Assembly (NCBI RefSeq): GCF_000448565.1
Contig: NZ_CM002128.1
Coordinates: 1,495,270 to 1,548,315 of the forward strand
DNA length: 53,046 bases
Direction of reading: 5' to 3'
Source: Streptococcus sp. HSISM1
GTDB lineage: Bacteria; Bacillota; Bacilli; Lactobacillales; Streptococcaceae
Positions 38,550-47,442 of the stretch are shown in pieces. Within the stretch, counting starts at the first letter, position 1, and every line of letters begins with the position of its first letter. A program made the position numbers and the translations under genes. The notes below the pieces were generated by a model that ran no database searches, was not told where the DNA came from, and saw nothing but the letters and a program-made list of their open reading frames with translations.

Positions 38550-38574
38550 AACGGATAGGCAGGACCTACCCGTT
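38550..38574 (-). terminator. Attenuator-like hairpin upstream of fusA
   Basis: AACGGATAGG / CCTACCCGTT, 9 of 10 pairs, loop of 5, followed on the minus strand by TTTTATTAAA. It would end or lower read-through from rpsL-rpsG into fusA; a TATAAT (38529-38534) just after it may start a separate fusA transcript. Confidence 0.65.
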
Positions 38575-38622
38575 CTCAGTGTTTTCATGCTAAGTTTTGG
38601 TTCCAACTTGTAAGAAGAGTTG

Positions 38623-38710
38623 AATTGAACCCGGGCTAAAGTTAGTTAGCCGATCTGAGCTCAATTGAACCTGGGCTAAAAGCTCAAGTTAACTGATTTG
38701 AACCCGAGCG
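38623..38710. repeat. Short repeats in the rpsG-fusA spacer
   Basis: AATTGAACCCGGGCTAAA at 38623-38640 recurs with one change at 38663-38680 and in part (TTTGAACCCGAGC) at 38698-38710. No ORF. Part of the 318-base gene-free stretch 38492-38809. Confidence 0.7.
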
Positions 38711-38786
38711 AGGCCCGGTGCAAAAAAGATAAACTGCTTTGTGTTCATCGAACACTGCATCAGTTTCCTATTTTTGCCTTGGGCCT
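38711..38786 (-). terminator. Long imperfect hairpin after rpsG
   Basis: Nested pairs: AGGCCC / GGGCCT, GCAAAAA / TTTTTGC, AAACTG / CAGTTT, GTGTTC / GAACAC. On the minus strand the inner part ends in ATCTTTTTT, so it can act as the rpsG terminator. Confidence 0.6.
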
Positions 38787-38809
38787 TTGCCGCTCTTAGT
38801 ATCATTTTA

Positions 38810-39280
38810 TTACCAGCGGAAGTGTGCAAATGCACGGTTAGCTTCAGCCATACGGTGAGTATCTTCACGTTTCTTAACAGCTGCACCAGTGTTGTTCGCT
38901 GCATCCAAGATTTCTTTTGCAAGACGATCAACCATTGTGTGTTCACCACGTTGACGAGCGATTGTTACCAACCAACGAAGTCCAAGTGTTGTACGACGTT
39001 CTGGACGAACTTCAACTGGGACTTGATAGTTAGAACCACCGACACGGCGAGCACGTACTTCAAGTACAGGCATGATGTTTTCCATAGCTGTTTCGAATAC
39101 TTCAAGAGCATCGTTTCCAGTAGCTTCTTTAATTTGTTCGAAAGCTCCATAAACGATTGAAGCAGCTGTACCACGTTTACCATCAAGCATAACGCGGTTG
39201 ATAAGACGAGTAACTAATTGTGAATTGTAAAGCGGATCTGGCAATACATCGCGTTTAGGCGCACGGTTTTTACGACTCAT
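38810..39280 (-). CDS. rpsG: Ribosomal protein S7
   Basis: 156 residues, full length: [38 protein letters not shown], and the end [13 protein letters not shown]. Primary 16S rRNA-binding protein of the 30S head. 19-base gap after rpsL. Confidence 0.98.
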   Translation of the reverse strand: MSRKNRAPKRDVLPDPLYNSQLVTRLINRVMLDGKRGTAASIVYGAFEQIKEATGNDALEVFETAMENIMPVLEVRARRVGGSNYQVPVEVRPERRTTLGLRWLVTIARQRGEHTMVDRLAKEILDAANNTGAAVKKREDTHRMAEANRAFAHFRW

Positions 39281-39299
39281 TTTTCTTTATCCCCTTTCC

Positions 39300-39713
39300 T
39301 TATGCTTTTGGTTTTTTAGTACCGTATTTAGAACGGCCTTGTTTACGATCGTTTACACCTGCAGTATCAAGTGCTCCACGGACGATATGGTAACGTACCC
39401 CTGGAAGGTCTTTTACACGTCCACCACGAAGAAGAACCACGCTGTGTTCTTGCAAGTTGTGTCCGATACCTGGGATATAAGCAGTTACTTCGATCAAGTT
39501 GCTCAAACGTACACGAGCGAATTTACGAAGGGCTGAGTTAGGTTTTTTAGGTGTCATTGTTCCAACACGAGTTGCAACACCACGTTTTTGTGGTGAAGAA
39601 ACGTTTGTTTGAACTTTTTTATGACTGTTGTAACCAACGTTCAAAGCTGGTGATTTAGATTTTTCTACTTTTGATTTACGCGGTTTGCGAACCAATTGGT
39701 TAATTGTAGGCAT
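39300..39713 (-). CDS. rpsL: Ribosomal protein S12
   Basis: 137 residues, full length: [53 protein letters not shown]. The two lysines whose change gives streptomycin resistance (in TPKKPNS and GRVKDLPG) are wild type. First gene of the str cluster. Confidence 0.98.
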   Translation of the reverse strand: MPTINQLVRKPRKSKVEKSKSPALNVGYNSHKKVQTNVSSPQKRGVATRVGTMTPKKPNSALRKFARVRLSNLIEVTAYIPGIGHNLQEHSVVLLRGGRVKDLPGVRYHIVRGALDTAGVNDRKQGRSKYGTKKPKA

Positions 39714-39743
39714 CTACATTCTCCTGTGAAATTTTTTATTTTG

Positions 39744-39771
39744 GTGATGGTACACTTGGTGACAGCTACCA
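39744..39771 (-). promoter_or_regulatory. Stem-loop in the rpsL leader
   Basis: GATGGTA / TACCATC (7 bp) with a 14-base loop, about 30 bases before the rpsL start; possible translational control. Confidence 0.4.
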
Positions 39772-39840
39772 TCTGTGTGTACTTTTGCAACATTTGTCAG
39801 CACGTCCCTGTACACTCTTGAGAGACCAAAAGTAAAAAGT

Positions 39841-39879
39841 ACCGTCTATTATTATAACATGACGGCACTTTGATTGCAA
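39841..39879 (-). promoter_or_regulatory. str operon promoter with an inverted repeat across the -10
   Basis: Minus strand: TTGCAA (39874-39879), 17-base spacer, TATAAT (39851-39856). The -10 lies in the loop of an inverted repeat, AAGTGCCGTC / GACGGTACTT (one G-T pair), which may be a protein-binding site. Confidence 0.75.
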
Positions 39880-39916
39880 GATGTTTTTTATTTTTTAAAG
39901 AAGTCGAAAAAGTTCA

Positions 39917-40470
39917 TTATTGACCAGCTTCAGCAGGTTCTTCTGCCCCTGCATTTGCAGCCGGAGCATACTGTTGTTGCTGTTGTGGTTGAACTGTCGC
40001 ATTGGCTCCAGCTACTCCGGCATTGGCATTAGCATTTGCGTTGGCATTAGCGTCTGTTTGAGTCTGCTGTGTTGCCGCTGTGTCGCTCTCATAGGTCAGT
40101 CCATAATAGTTAGCGATGTATTGGATACGGGCCTCAAGCGATTGCTTTTGAGTCGCATCTTTGACTTTCTTCACAGCAGCTTGGGCAGCGTTCACAGAAT
40201 CTTGACTTGGCGTTGTTTCCATTTGAACGACTGCTTTTTCAGCAGCTTCTGTATTTTTCTTTTCTTCCTTCTTTTCTTTTTCTTCCTTTGTTTCCTTTTT
40301 CACTGGAAGGGAACCTGTTTTTTAGCAGGTTGAATTTCTGTCGTTACCTGGGCAGCCGTATTCTTTTTAACGGTATACAAACCAGCTACCAAAATAAAGG
40401 ATAGAGACAGAACTGTCACCAAGCGAATCCACAAAGGACTATTATCAAATCGATCTAAAATTCTTTTCAC
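39917..40470 (-). CDS. Membrane-anchored low-complexity protein, one frameshift
   Basis: GTG start at 40470 with AGGAGG upstream: VKRILDRFDNSPLWIRLVTV, then LSLSFILVAGLYTV, one transmembrane helix. The frame breaks at CCC (about 40310); one added C joins it to the 128-codon frame MKKETKEEKEKKEE..., 184 residues in all. The outside part has a Lys/Glu-rich helix, a possible small folded part (ARIQYIANYYGLTYES), and a tail of Asn-Ala repeats, then Gln/Pro/Ala, at the end. Function not recognised; similar proteins lie near purR in streptococci. Confidence 0.7.
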
Positions 40471-40493
40471 TTTTTGATCCTCCTTTGCTGCTC

Positions 40494-41309
40494 TTAATCA
40501 AAGATATTTCCAACTTCGACGCTCAATTTATTTTCTTTTACATCGATGTTGGTCACGCGCAATAAGGATTTGTGTTCAAAGAATTCCCGGTCAGTTGCAG
40601 CATTATCCGCAAAGACAGCTACTCCTGCTAATTCAGAATCGAATTCAGCCAAGAGACTGACCATTCCATTAATCGTTCCGCCACCTTTAAGGAAGTCATC
40701 GACAATCAAGACCCGGCTTCCTGCTTTTAGGCTCCGTTTTGAAAGGAACATTTTCTCAATACGATCCCCACTTGAGCCTGAAACATAGTTGACACTAACG
40801 GTTGACCCTTCTGTGATTTTCAAATCACGACGGACAATAACAAAAGGAACATTCAAGACATTGGCTACTGCATTGGCTAGAGGAACTCCCTTGGTCGCTA
40901 CGGTCATGACAGCATCAATCTTCTTATCTCGGAAGGCTTTGGCAATGATGCGGCCGATGCGATTCAAAATCTTTGGATTGCTCAACAGATCAGACAGGTA
41001 AATGTAGCCACCAGGAAGGATACGATCACTTTCAGACAGCTGCTTGCAAAGATCCTCGACGATTTCTTTGGATTCTTGATCTGAGATAGACGGTGTAAAG
41101 ATAACACCTCCACCAGCTCCTGTAATGGTCTCAATATTTCCGATTTCCATCTCTTCAAACGCCCGCTTAATGATCACGATATCTTCTGAGATGGAAGACT
41201 TGGCAGACTCATACTTTTCCGCAAACGTATTGAGGCTAGTCAATTCATAGGGATGGTTGATCAAGTAATTAGAAATCACGACCATCCGTTCACTTCTTCT
41301 TAATTTCAT
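40494..41309 (-). CDS. purR: PurR, purine operon regulator (PRPP-binding)
   Basis: 271 residues: N-terminal winged helix (LRRSERMVVISNYLINHPYE) and C-terminal phosphoribosyltransferase-like domain with the PRPP loop RVLIVDDFLKGGGTINGM. In lactic streptococci it activates or represses purine genes by PRPP level at PurBoxes; one lies at its own promoter. Confidence 0.95.
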   Translation of the reverse strand: MKLRRSERMVVISNYLINHPYELTSLNTFAEKYESAKSSISEDIVIIKRAFEEMEIGNIETITGAGGGVIFTPSISDQESKEIVEDLCKQLSESDRILPGGYIYLSDLLSNPKILNRIGRIIAKAFRDKKIDAVMTVATKGVPLANAVANVLNVPFVIVRRDLKITEGSTVSVNYVSGSSGDRIEKMFLSKRSLKAGSRVLIVDDFLKGGGTINGMVSLLAEFDSELAGVAVFADNAATDREFFEHKSLLRVTNIDVKENKLSVEVGNIFD

Positions 41310-41335
41310 TTTCTCACCATGTAGTTTTTTCTATC

Positions 41336-41367
41336 ATTATACCATAAGAAGCGAAAAAACGAACATT
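41336..41367 (-). promoter_or_regulatory. purR promoter with PurBox-like site
   Basis: TATAAT on the minus strand at 41336-41341. AAAAACGAACATT (41355-41367) agrees with the PurBox AWWWCCGAACWWT at 12 of 13 positions and sits where the -35 would be. It overlaps the hairpin that ends the upstream cbf gene. Confidence 0.6.
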
Positions 41368-41443
41368 CTGATTTACAGAAGGCCGTTTTTTCCTGATTAT
41401 TTTATTTTTGGCAGAATCATTCCCGTATTTATCTCTGTTTTTA

Positions 41444-42388
41444 CTAGTCGAGATTCGGTTTATAGAAGGAACGATTTTCCATAGCAAAGATTTTATTGGT
41501 CATCTCGCCAGGACCAATTAAGCCAAGTGCTGTTGTCATCATCATCATTTCTGCATCCAAATTATCGATCATATGAATAATCTCTGCTTCCATGATCTTT
41601 GGACGAACAGGACTACCGTATTCGAGCAAACCATGGTGACTCAAGATCACATGGCGAAGGACGATGACTTCTTCTTTTTGATCATCAATCTTCAAGTCTT
41701 GCAAGACCTTGGTGATTTCTTCATCGATGAGTGCAATGTGGCCGATGAGGTTGCCCCGAACAGTGTATTCTGTATTTTCAGGTCCCGTCAACTCGATCAC
41801 TTTGGCCAAATCGTGTAACATAATCCCTGCAAAGAGCAAGCTCTTATTCAACTGAGGATAGATATCGCCGATACTATCTGCCAAGCGGACCATGGTTGCC
41901 GTATGATAAGCAAGGCCTGCTTCAAAGGCATGGTGGTTGGTCTTAGCAGCTGGATAACTATAAAATTCTTTCTCATATTTCCCATAGAGGGCACGGACAA
42001 TCCGTTGCCAGACTGGATTTTCAATTTTGAAAATCATGTTTGACAAGTATTCATGCAATTCTTTGGGATCTACTGGTGGTTTTTCCTTAAAGTCTGCTGG
42101 ATTGTTGGGCTCTCCTGCTTGGGGCAAGCGCATGTTTAATTGGTTGACTTGCGGAGTATTATTGTAAACTTCTCGACGTCCAGACATATGGACCACGCGC
42201 CCAGCTGTAAAGCTCTCTACATTGTGGGGTTGGGCATCCCATAATTTGCCTTCGATCGTACCGGTCTCATCCTGGAAGACAAAGGCGAGGTAGTTTTTCC
42301 CGGCCCGCGTTTGACGCACTTCTGCTGACTTGATTAAATAGAATCCTTCGAACAATTCATCTTTTTTCATTTGGCTAATTTTGACCAT
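41444..42388 (-). CDS. yhaM: 3'-5' exoribonuclease YhaM (Cbf1)
   Basis: 314 residues from ATG 42388 (several ATGs stand together here). OB-fold nucleic-acid-binding part first (GTIEGKLWDAQPHNVESFTA), then an HD domain with HHAFEAGLAYHT, MLHDLAKV and LRHVILSHHG. A 3'-5' exoribonuclease also called cmp-binding factor. Overlaps the rmuC end by 14 bases. Confidence 0.93.
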   Translation of the reverse strand: MVKISQMKKDELFEGFYLIKSAEVRQTRAGKNYLAFVFQDETGTIEGKLWDAQPHNVESFTAGRVVHMSGRREVYNNTPQVNQLNMRLPQAGEPNNPADFKEKPPVDPKELHEYLSNMIFKIENPVWQRIVRALYGKYEKEFYSYPAAKTNHHAFEAGLAYHTATMVRLADSIGDIYPQLNKSLLFAGIMLHDLAKVIELTGPENTEYTVRGNLIGHIALIDEEITKVLQDLKIDDQKEEVIVLRHVILSHHGLLEYGSPVRPKIMEAEIIHMIDNLDAEMMMMTTALGLIGPGEMTNKIFAMENRSFYKPNLD

Positions 42389-43625
42389 CATCTTCTCCAT
42401 CTTCTATATATACATCTAGTCCCAGCAGGTCCTCATCGCTTTCGATTTGGCGGAGTGTCCGCTCGATGGCACTAGTCCGTCTGGTTAGCAAATCATCAAT
42501 ATTATTGGAAGCATTTTTTAAATGGCGCTGGGTCTTGGCCAGAATCCCTCCAAACTTGTGGAATTCTGATTTTACCGATCCCAACACTTTACTAATATCG
42601 TCTGCACTCTTTTGGATGTTAAGCGTTTTAAAGCCAACAGACAAGGAGTTCAAGAGGGCTGATAGCGTGCTTGGACCAGCCACTAAAATTTGTTCGTCCC
42701 GACGCAAGCGATCGAAGAATTCTGGATTGCGAACCACTTCGGAATAGAGGCCTTCAGTTGGCAAAAAGAGAATTCCGAAATTAGTCGTCGCTGGTGGAAA
42801 GAGGTATTTTTGTTGAATATCTTTAGCAAAACGCTTGATACTAGCAAGAAGGGCCTTGCGGTAACGCTCGATCTCCTCTTTCTCTCCTGATTCATAAGCT
42901 TCTTCCAGACGATAGTAGTCTTCCAGTGGGAATTTAGAGTCAATCGGCAGATAGACTGGCTCCTCTCCTTGTCCTGGAAGCTTAATAGCATACTCCACGC
43001 GCTCACTGGATTGGGGAACGGTAACAAACTCCCGCTCATACTGGGCTGGGGTCAAGATATCTTCAATGATTTGGCCCAGCTGCAACTCGCCCATAATCCC
43101 ACGCGTCTTGGTATTGGAGAGAACTTTATTAAGGGTTCCGACATCCCGCGCCACTGTCTGCATTTCTCCCAGCCCTTTGTTGACCGACTCCAATTGTTTT
43201 GAAACCGTCTCAAAGGAGGTCTGCAAGCGGTGCTGCAAGGTTTTCTCCAATTTTTCTTCTACCGTTTGGCGCATCTGTTCTAGCCGCACTTCATTGGACT
43301 CTTGGATCTGGCGCATACGCTCATCTGTTTTGTCCCGATTTTTAGTAAAGTGCTCATTCATCTCAGCGCGCAGAGCCGTCGTCTGCTGGTGGATCTCCAC
43401 TCGCATCTCGGTTAAGCGATCTGTCAGGGCGATCTCTAACTGCTGATTGGCAATCTGGCTTGCTTGTCTTTCTTTTTCAAAACGATAGTCCAACTGGTCT
43501 GTCAAATGATCCTCATGGTCTTCCAGCATCTCTCGTAAAGCCGGTCTTGTGTCATCTGACCGTTGCAAGAGATAGATGAGGAGACCCAGATTGAGCAGGC
43601 CAATCAGAAGCAGAATGATATTCAT
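42375..43625 (-). CDS. rmuC: RmuC-family DNA recombination protein
   Basis: 416 residues from ATG 43625 (AGAGG upstream, start 2 bases after the thiN stop). N-terminal membrane helix (MNIILLLIGLLNLGLLIYLL), long coiled coil to ~170, then the RmuC core (RGIMGELQLGQIIEDILTPA, LPIDSKFPLEDYYRL, LVAGPSTLSALLNSLSVGF). Limits inversions/rearrangements at repeats in E. coli. Confidence 0.93.
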   Translation of the reverse strand: MNIILLLIGLLNLGLLIYLLQRSDDTRPALREMLEDHEDHLTDQLDYRFEKERQASQIANQQLEIALTDRLTEMRVEIHQQTTALRAEMNEHFTKNRDKTDERMRQIQESNEVRLEQMRQTVEEKLEKTLQHRLQTSFETVSKQLESVNKGLGEMQTVARDVGTLNKVLSNTKTRGIMGELQLGQIIEDILTPAQYEREFVTVPQSSERVEYAIKLPGQGEEPVYLPIDSKFPLEDYYRLEEAYESGEKEEIERYRKALLASIKRFAKDIQQKYLFPPATTNFGILFLPTEGLYSEVVRNPEFFDRLRRDEQILVAGPSTLSALLNSLSVGFKTLNIQKSADDISKVLGSVKSEFHKFGGILAKTQRHLKNASNNIDDLLTRRTSAIERTLRQIESDEDLLGLDVYIEDGEDDGQN

Positions 43626-43626
43626 A

Positions 43627-44259
43627 TTAACCTCTGTCTTTACTATAAACAATGACAAGATAGCCACGGTCAAGACTCACTTGAATCGGTTGATCCAAAA
43701 ATTCATTGGAGCCATACATGGCCTTCAAAAAATAATTCTCCTGATGGAGCGGATACTTGGCTCCTGTAATCTCTAGGTGGCCTTGTCCGACAGGCATAAA
43801 GCCAACATAAGACATGGCTGGATCTGGCTGAATCTCATGGCAACCAGCTGGTCTGTAGATCAAGCGATTTTGACCATCGACTAATTGGATCTGCTCCATG
43901 TAGGGAGCTAGGTCTGGATCGGTCGGCAAAAAGATATTGGACAAAAAGTGATCCAAGCGACCACCAAAGGCACCGTAAACAGTGACAACAGCATCTGGAT
44001 AGGCCTCAAAGACCGCTTTCAAGGCCAATTCCAAATCCGTATCATTCTTTTCAGGAACGGACTGAACAACCTGCTTGGCTTGGGTTCGGATCTGATGCAA
44101 ATCAGTCTCAGAGACAGAATCGAAATCCCCCACAGCTATATCTAAAGGCAGGCCTTGTTCCAGTAGCTTCAAACAGCCACCATCAACGCCTACATAAGCG
44201 TCATGATCTTTTGGCAAGAGCGTGCTGTCACCTCCCGCCAGTATTGCGATGTTACCCAT
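43627..44259 (-). CDS. thiN: Thiamine pyrophosphokinase
   Basis: 210 residues. VGVDGGCLKLLEQGLPLDIA, VGDFDSVSE, EKNDTDLELAL and GAFGGRLDHFLSNI are family motifs. Makes thiamine diphosphate from thiamine and ATP. Overlaps rpe by 8 bases. Confidence 0.95.
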   Translation of the reverse strand: MGNIAILAGGDSTLLPKDHDAYVGVDGGCLKLLEQGLPLDIAVGDFDSVSETDLHQIRTQAKQVVQSVPEKNDTDLELALKAVFEAYPDAVVTVYGAFGGRLDHFLSNIFLPTDPDLAPYMEQIQLVDGQNRLIYRPAGCHEIQPDPAMSYVGFMPVGQGHLEITGAKYPLHQENYFLKAMYGSNEFLDQPIQVSLDRGYLVIVYSKDRG

Positions 44260-44902
44260 TTACTGCATCTCGGAGCGTTTGAACGCGCTCATTAACATCT
44301 CCATTAAAGACATAAGAACCTGCTACAAAGACATTGGCCCCAGCTTCTTTTGCTTGCGAAATAGTTTGGTCATCAATTCCACCATCCACTTCGATATCAA
44401 AGTCGAATCCTTTTTCTTCACGAAGAGTGGCTAATTCGCGCACCTTGTCCATGGTTTCAGGCAAGAAGGCTTGGCCACCAAATCCTGGATTAACGGTCAT
44501 GACCAAGACTTGATCCACCAAGTTCAAGACATGTTTGATACTGTCTACAGGAGTTCCTGGATTGATCACAACACTCGCCTTCACACCTGCTTGACGAATT
44601 TTTTGAAGAGCTCCGTGGATATGAGGAGTCGCTTCTACGTGAATGCTGATGATATCCGCACCTGCACGGGCAAATTCCTCGATATGGTGTTCAGGATTGG
44701 TGACCATCAAGTGGCAATCAAAAACCAACTTGCTATGTGGACGCATGCTCTCTACGACACCAGCTCCAAAGCTGATATTGGGCACAAAATGGCCATCCAT
44801 GACATCGATATGGGCATAGTCAGCTCCTGCTGCTTCTAAGCGTTTCAACTCACTTTCAAAATTGGCATAATCTGCACTCAAAATTGAGGGTGCTAGTTTC
44901 AT
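44252..44902 (-). CDS. rpe: Ribulose-phosphate 3-epimerase
   Basis: 216 residues from ATG 44902 (or 219 from 44911). TIM barrel with KLAPSILSADYANF, HIDVMDGHFVPNISFG, HLMVTNPEHHIEEF, MTVNPGFGGQAF, EVDGGI. Pentose phosphate pathway. In the rsgA-rpe-thiN-rmuC-cbf unit. Confidence 0.96.
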   Translation of the reverse strand: MKLAPSILSADYANFESELKRLEAAGADYAHIDVMDGHFVPNISFGAGVVESMRPHSKLVFDCHLMVTNPEHHIEEFARAGADIISIHVEATPHIHGALQKIRQAGVKASVVINPGTPVDSIKHVLNLVDQVLVMTVNPGFGGQAFLPETMDKVRELATLREEKGFDFDIEVDGGIDDQTISQAKEAGANVFVAGSYVFNGDVNERVQTLRDAVNG

Positions 44903-44925
44903 TGTTTTCATTCTTCTATTGTCTC

Positions 44926-45804
44926 CTATTTTGGCATTTTTTTCGAAACTTTTTTATAGGTTTCGCGACGATTTTCAATCTCACTTAGAAATTGCAAGTA
45001 ATCCTCATATCGAAAAGTCGCAATTTCCTCCGTTTCAACGGCTGGTTTTACCGCACAAGCAGGCTCATGCGTGTGGGTACAGGTACGAAATTTACAAGAG
45101 TGGCTCACGTCCGCAATCTCTGGAAAGGCTTGATTTAAATCTTCACTGGTTGTCACTTCATAATCAAGGGATGAAAAACCTGGTGTATCCGCAATCTTTC
45201 CTCCATTTAAATGGTAAAAGCTGACAGCTCGGGTCGTGTGTCGACCACGCCCCAGACTATCTGAAATCTCACCCGTTTCAAGCTCCAGGTCCGGAGCGAT
45301 TTTATTGAGCAAGGTCGATTTTCCCACACCAGTCTGTCCCATAAAGACGGTAGTTTTATGGCTTAAAAGGGGCAAAAGTTCCTCAATCGACAAGACAAAA
45401 TCATAGCCAATGGCCTGATAGATCCCTTGGTAGTAGTGGATATCTTCCATATCTTCTAACAAGTCCAGTTTTGAAATATAGACAATGGGATGAATCCCCT
45501 TGTGCTCCAAAAGAACCAGAAAACGGTCTAAAAGATTGGCGTTGAAATCCGGTTCCTTAGCTGACATGATCACTACTGCCTGATCAATATTGACAATAGG
45601 AGGGCGCACGAGACTATTTTTTCGAGGGGCAATACTCAAAATGTAGCCTTCTGAATTCTCTTCAGCAGAGAACTCCACCTGATCTCCCACATAAGGAGTC
45701 TGTCCTTTTTTTCTAAAATTTCCACGAGCCCGTGTCTGGTAAATATGGCCGTCTGACTCCACATAGTAGAAGCCAGCCAAGGCCTTGACGATGGTTCCTT
45801 GCAA
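44926..45804 (-). CDS. rsgA: Ribosome small subunit GTPase RsgA
   Basis: 292 residues: OB fold, then a circularly permuted GTPase (G4 [10 protein letters not shown]1 [15 protein letters not shown]3 DTPGF), and the zinc-finger end [16 protein letters not shown]. Assists late 30S assembly. Confidence 0.97.
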   Translation of the reverse strand: MQGTIVKALAGFYYVESDGHIYQTRARGNFRKKGQTPYVGDQVEFSAEENSEGYILSIAPRKNSLVRPPIVNIDQAVVIMSAKEPDFNANLLDRFLVLLEHKGIHPIVYISKLDLLEDMEDIHYYQGIYQAIGYDFVLSIEELLPLLSHKTTVFMGQTGVGKSTLLNKIAPDLELETGEISDSLGRGRHTTRAVSFYHLNGGKIADTPGFSSLDYEVTTSEDLNQAFPEIADVSHSCKFRTCTHTHEPACAVKPAVETEEIATFRYEDYLQFLSEIENRRETYKKVSKKMPK

Positions 45805-45966
45805 ATCGCACTCCTTTGAGATTAATACTATCTATTATACCAAAAAATGAGAAATAAGGCTGGATTGCTTGATAAGAAAATCTGCTAGCACTTCCGGTAA
45901 CAGGTTGTAGTCTCATACTGTCTATGGTTTTCATGTTAGGGACTTTGACGTGTTTCCTTTTTTTCC

Positions 45967-45994
45967 TTGGCAATTTTCCTAAAAAGTGTATAAT
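45967..45994 (+). promoter_or_regulatory. Promoter of the two tRNA genes
   Basis: TTGGCA (45967-45972), 16-base spacer, TATAAT (45989-45994), 8 bases before tRNA-Leu. Confidence 0.75.
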
Positions 45995-46002
45995 AGAACT
46001 AT

Positions 46003-46085
46003 GCGGAGGTGGTGGAACGGCAGACACGCATGCTTCAGGCGCATGTGCCCCTTCGGGCGTGAGGGTTCAAATCCCTTTCTCCGCA
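46003..46085 (+). tRNA. tRNA-Leu (anticodon CAG)
   Basis: Acceptor GCGGAGG pairs with TCTCCGC; long variable arm (TGCCCCTTCGGGCG) typical of class II tRNA; anticodon loop TTCAGGC gives CAG; T arm GAGGGTTCAAATCCCTT. CCA is not encoded. Confidence 0.95.
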
Positions 46086-46089
46086 TCTT

Positions 46090-46178
46090 GGAAAGGTGGC
46101 CCAGCTTGGTACGGCACCGGACTCGAAATCCGGCAAGTGGATTTTCTTCACGCGCGGGTTCAAATCCCGTCCTTTCCT
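46090..46178 (+). tRNA. tRNA-Ser (anticodon CGA)
   Basis: Acceptor GGAAAGG / CCTTTCC; anticodon loop CTCGAAA gives CGA; long variable arm, T arm GCGGGTTCAAATCCCGT. Four bases after tRNA-Leu, so they are co-transcribed. The gene next to an accessory insert suggests a possible integration target, though no att repeat was found. Confidence 0.93.
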
Positions 46179-46190
46179 TACGATACAGAT

Positions 46191-46287
46191 AAGAGTCTGG
46201 GACAAAAGTCCTTTAGCTCCAAAAAAGCAACGGATTTGCCGTTGCTTTTTTGGTACTAGGCGACTATTGCCCCAGACTCTTTTTTTA
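46191..46287. repeat. Palindromic repeat element / tRNA terminator
   Basis: Outer arms AGAGTCTGGG / CCCAGACTCT enclose an inner hairpin AAAAAAGCAACGG / CCGTTGCTTTTTT-like; a T run follows. Related copies at 1268-1310 (half) and 51133-51194. The plus-strand T run makes it a good terminator for the tRNAs. Confidence 0.8.
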
Positions 46288-46351
46288 ATTTATGGGATAT
46301 TATTGTCGACGTACTTTATTTATATAAGTCAGTAATTGGAGGAGTAGCTGA

Positions 46352-47434
46352 TTAATTCGATATATGATAATAGACATCGGAGGTGTCAATTGGCTGTGAT
46401 TGAACAGCCATAATTCTAATTTGATTTTTATCAGAATTATCTATACCACTTCTCGTAATAATGCTAGTTCCAATAGGGTATATAATTATACTACCTCCTG
46501 AAGAATTTGAACCTACTTGTAAACCAATTATACCATTAGTTCCTCCAGCATTAGCACTGGTAATAGTCCCTAAATTTACCAACCCTTTATTATCAAAGAT
46601 AATTTGTTGCCCTGATGCATTTTGCCAAACTCCTGCAATGCTTGTATAGTCTCCTCGTAGGATTGCATCGGTATCAATACCCTGTATCTCTGGTTGTGGT
46701 GTACTTTCTTGTTGCTGTAATTTTGGTGTTGGTGCTGGTATAGCTTCTGTGACCACCCAAAATTGAAATTTCTCAGAATCTTCCATGATTTTAACTGTGA
46801 AAGTGATTTTCATTCCTTCTGTCCAGCCTGTGGTGAGTGATTTCATGATTTGGATCTCAATACCTGAGATAGGAGCATTGCTAGCCTTAACCCAAATGGA
46901 GTAGTAAGGATTAAGTTTCTTGAAATGTCCCGAATAATCCGCCCATTCGCTTTGTCTAAAAAGTTCTGCTGTGAAACGGTATCGTTGCCCCGTCTTAAGC
47001 GTTCCATCGTTCTCCATATCTCTTAGAGCCTCTGCTGAGGTTTCAATCACAGGTGCCTCTGGTTCACTGCTAGAAGAGGAGGAATTTGAGGAAGAACTTC
47101 TGTAAGAAAATTCAGAGGTGTTTTTCTTTGAAGAACTTTGCTTTGTGACAACTTGTGTGGAGTCGTCCCTGTGATTGAGAAACCAAAGACTTGTACCGCC
47201 TATCACAAGAGCTACAATTGTCACTATCACTGTGTAAATCCATGGCTTACGTTTTTCACGCACTTTCATCACTATGATTTGATCTTTGTTCTGGTAAACC
47301 TCTACTATATCATTGACTTTGGGCTTGAATGAAAGTTCATTCAAGGCAACTTTTGTGGTTTCACCTGTGTTGAGAAGGATATGTGCGTGTGTAACCGTGA
47401 TGCTAATGATTTTGTGTTTAGATCTTAGTTTCAT
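46352..47434 (-). CDS. Membrane protein with shared N-terminal module (paralogue 1 of 4)
   Basis: 360 residues. N-terminal ~55-residue module (KIISITVTHAHILLNTGETT, then KVNDIVEVYQNKDQIIVMKV) is a diverged form of the module in the next three genes. One transmembrane helix ~67-87, a Ser-rich linker, then two outside parts: ~130-235 (GQRYRFTAELFRQSEWADYS) and a C-terminal domain (SIAGVWQNASGQQIIFDNKG) like that of the 17157-17819 lipoprotein. Function unknown. Last of a four-gene minus-strand array. Confidence 0.75.
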   Translation of the reverse strand: MKLRSKHKIISITVTHAHILLNTGETTKVALNELSFKPKVNDIVEVYQNKDQIIVMKVREKRKPWIYTVIVTIVALVIGGTSLWFLNHRDDSTQVVTKQSSSKKNTSEFSYRSSSSNSSSSSSEPEAPVIETSAEALRDMENDGTLKTGQRYRFTAELFRQSEWADYSGHFKKLNPYYSIWVKASNAPISGIEIQIMKSLTTGWTEGMKITFTVKIMEDSEKFQFWVVTEAIPAPTPKLQQQESTPQPEIQGIDTDAILRGDYTSIAGVWQNASGQQIIFDNKGLVNLGTITSANAGGTNGIIGLQVGSNSSGGSIIIYPIGTSIITRSGIDNSDKNQIRIMAVQSQPIDTSDVYYHISN

Positions 47435-47442
47435 GATATTTC

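Noticed and set aside
45924-46259. Plus-strand frames across the tRNA genes
   Set aside because: The sequence folds as tRNA-Leu and tRNA-Ser; the frames are accidental.
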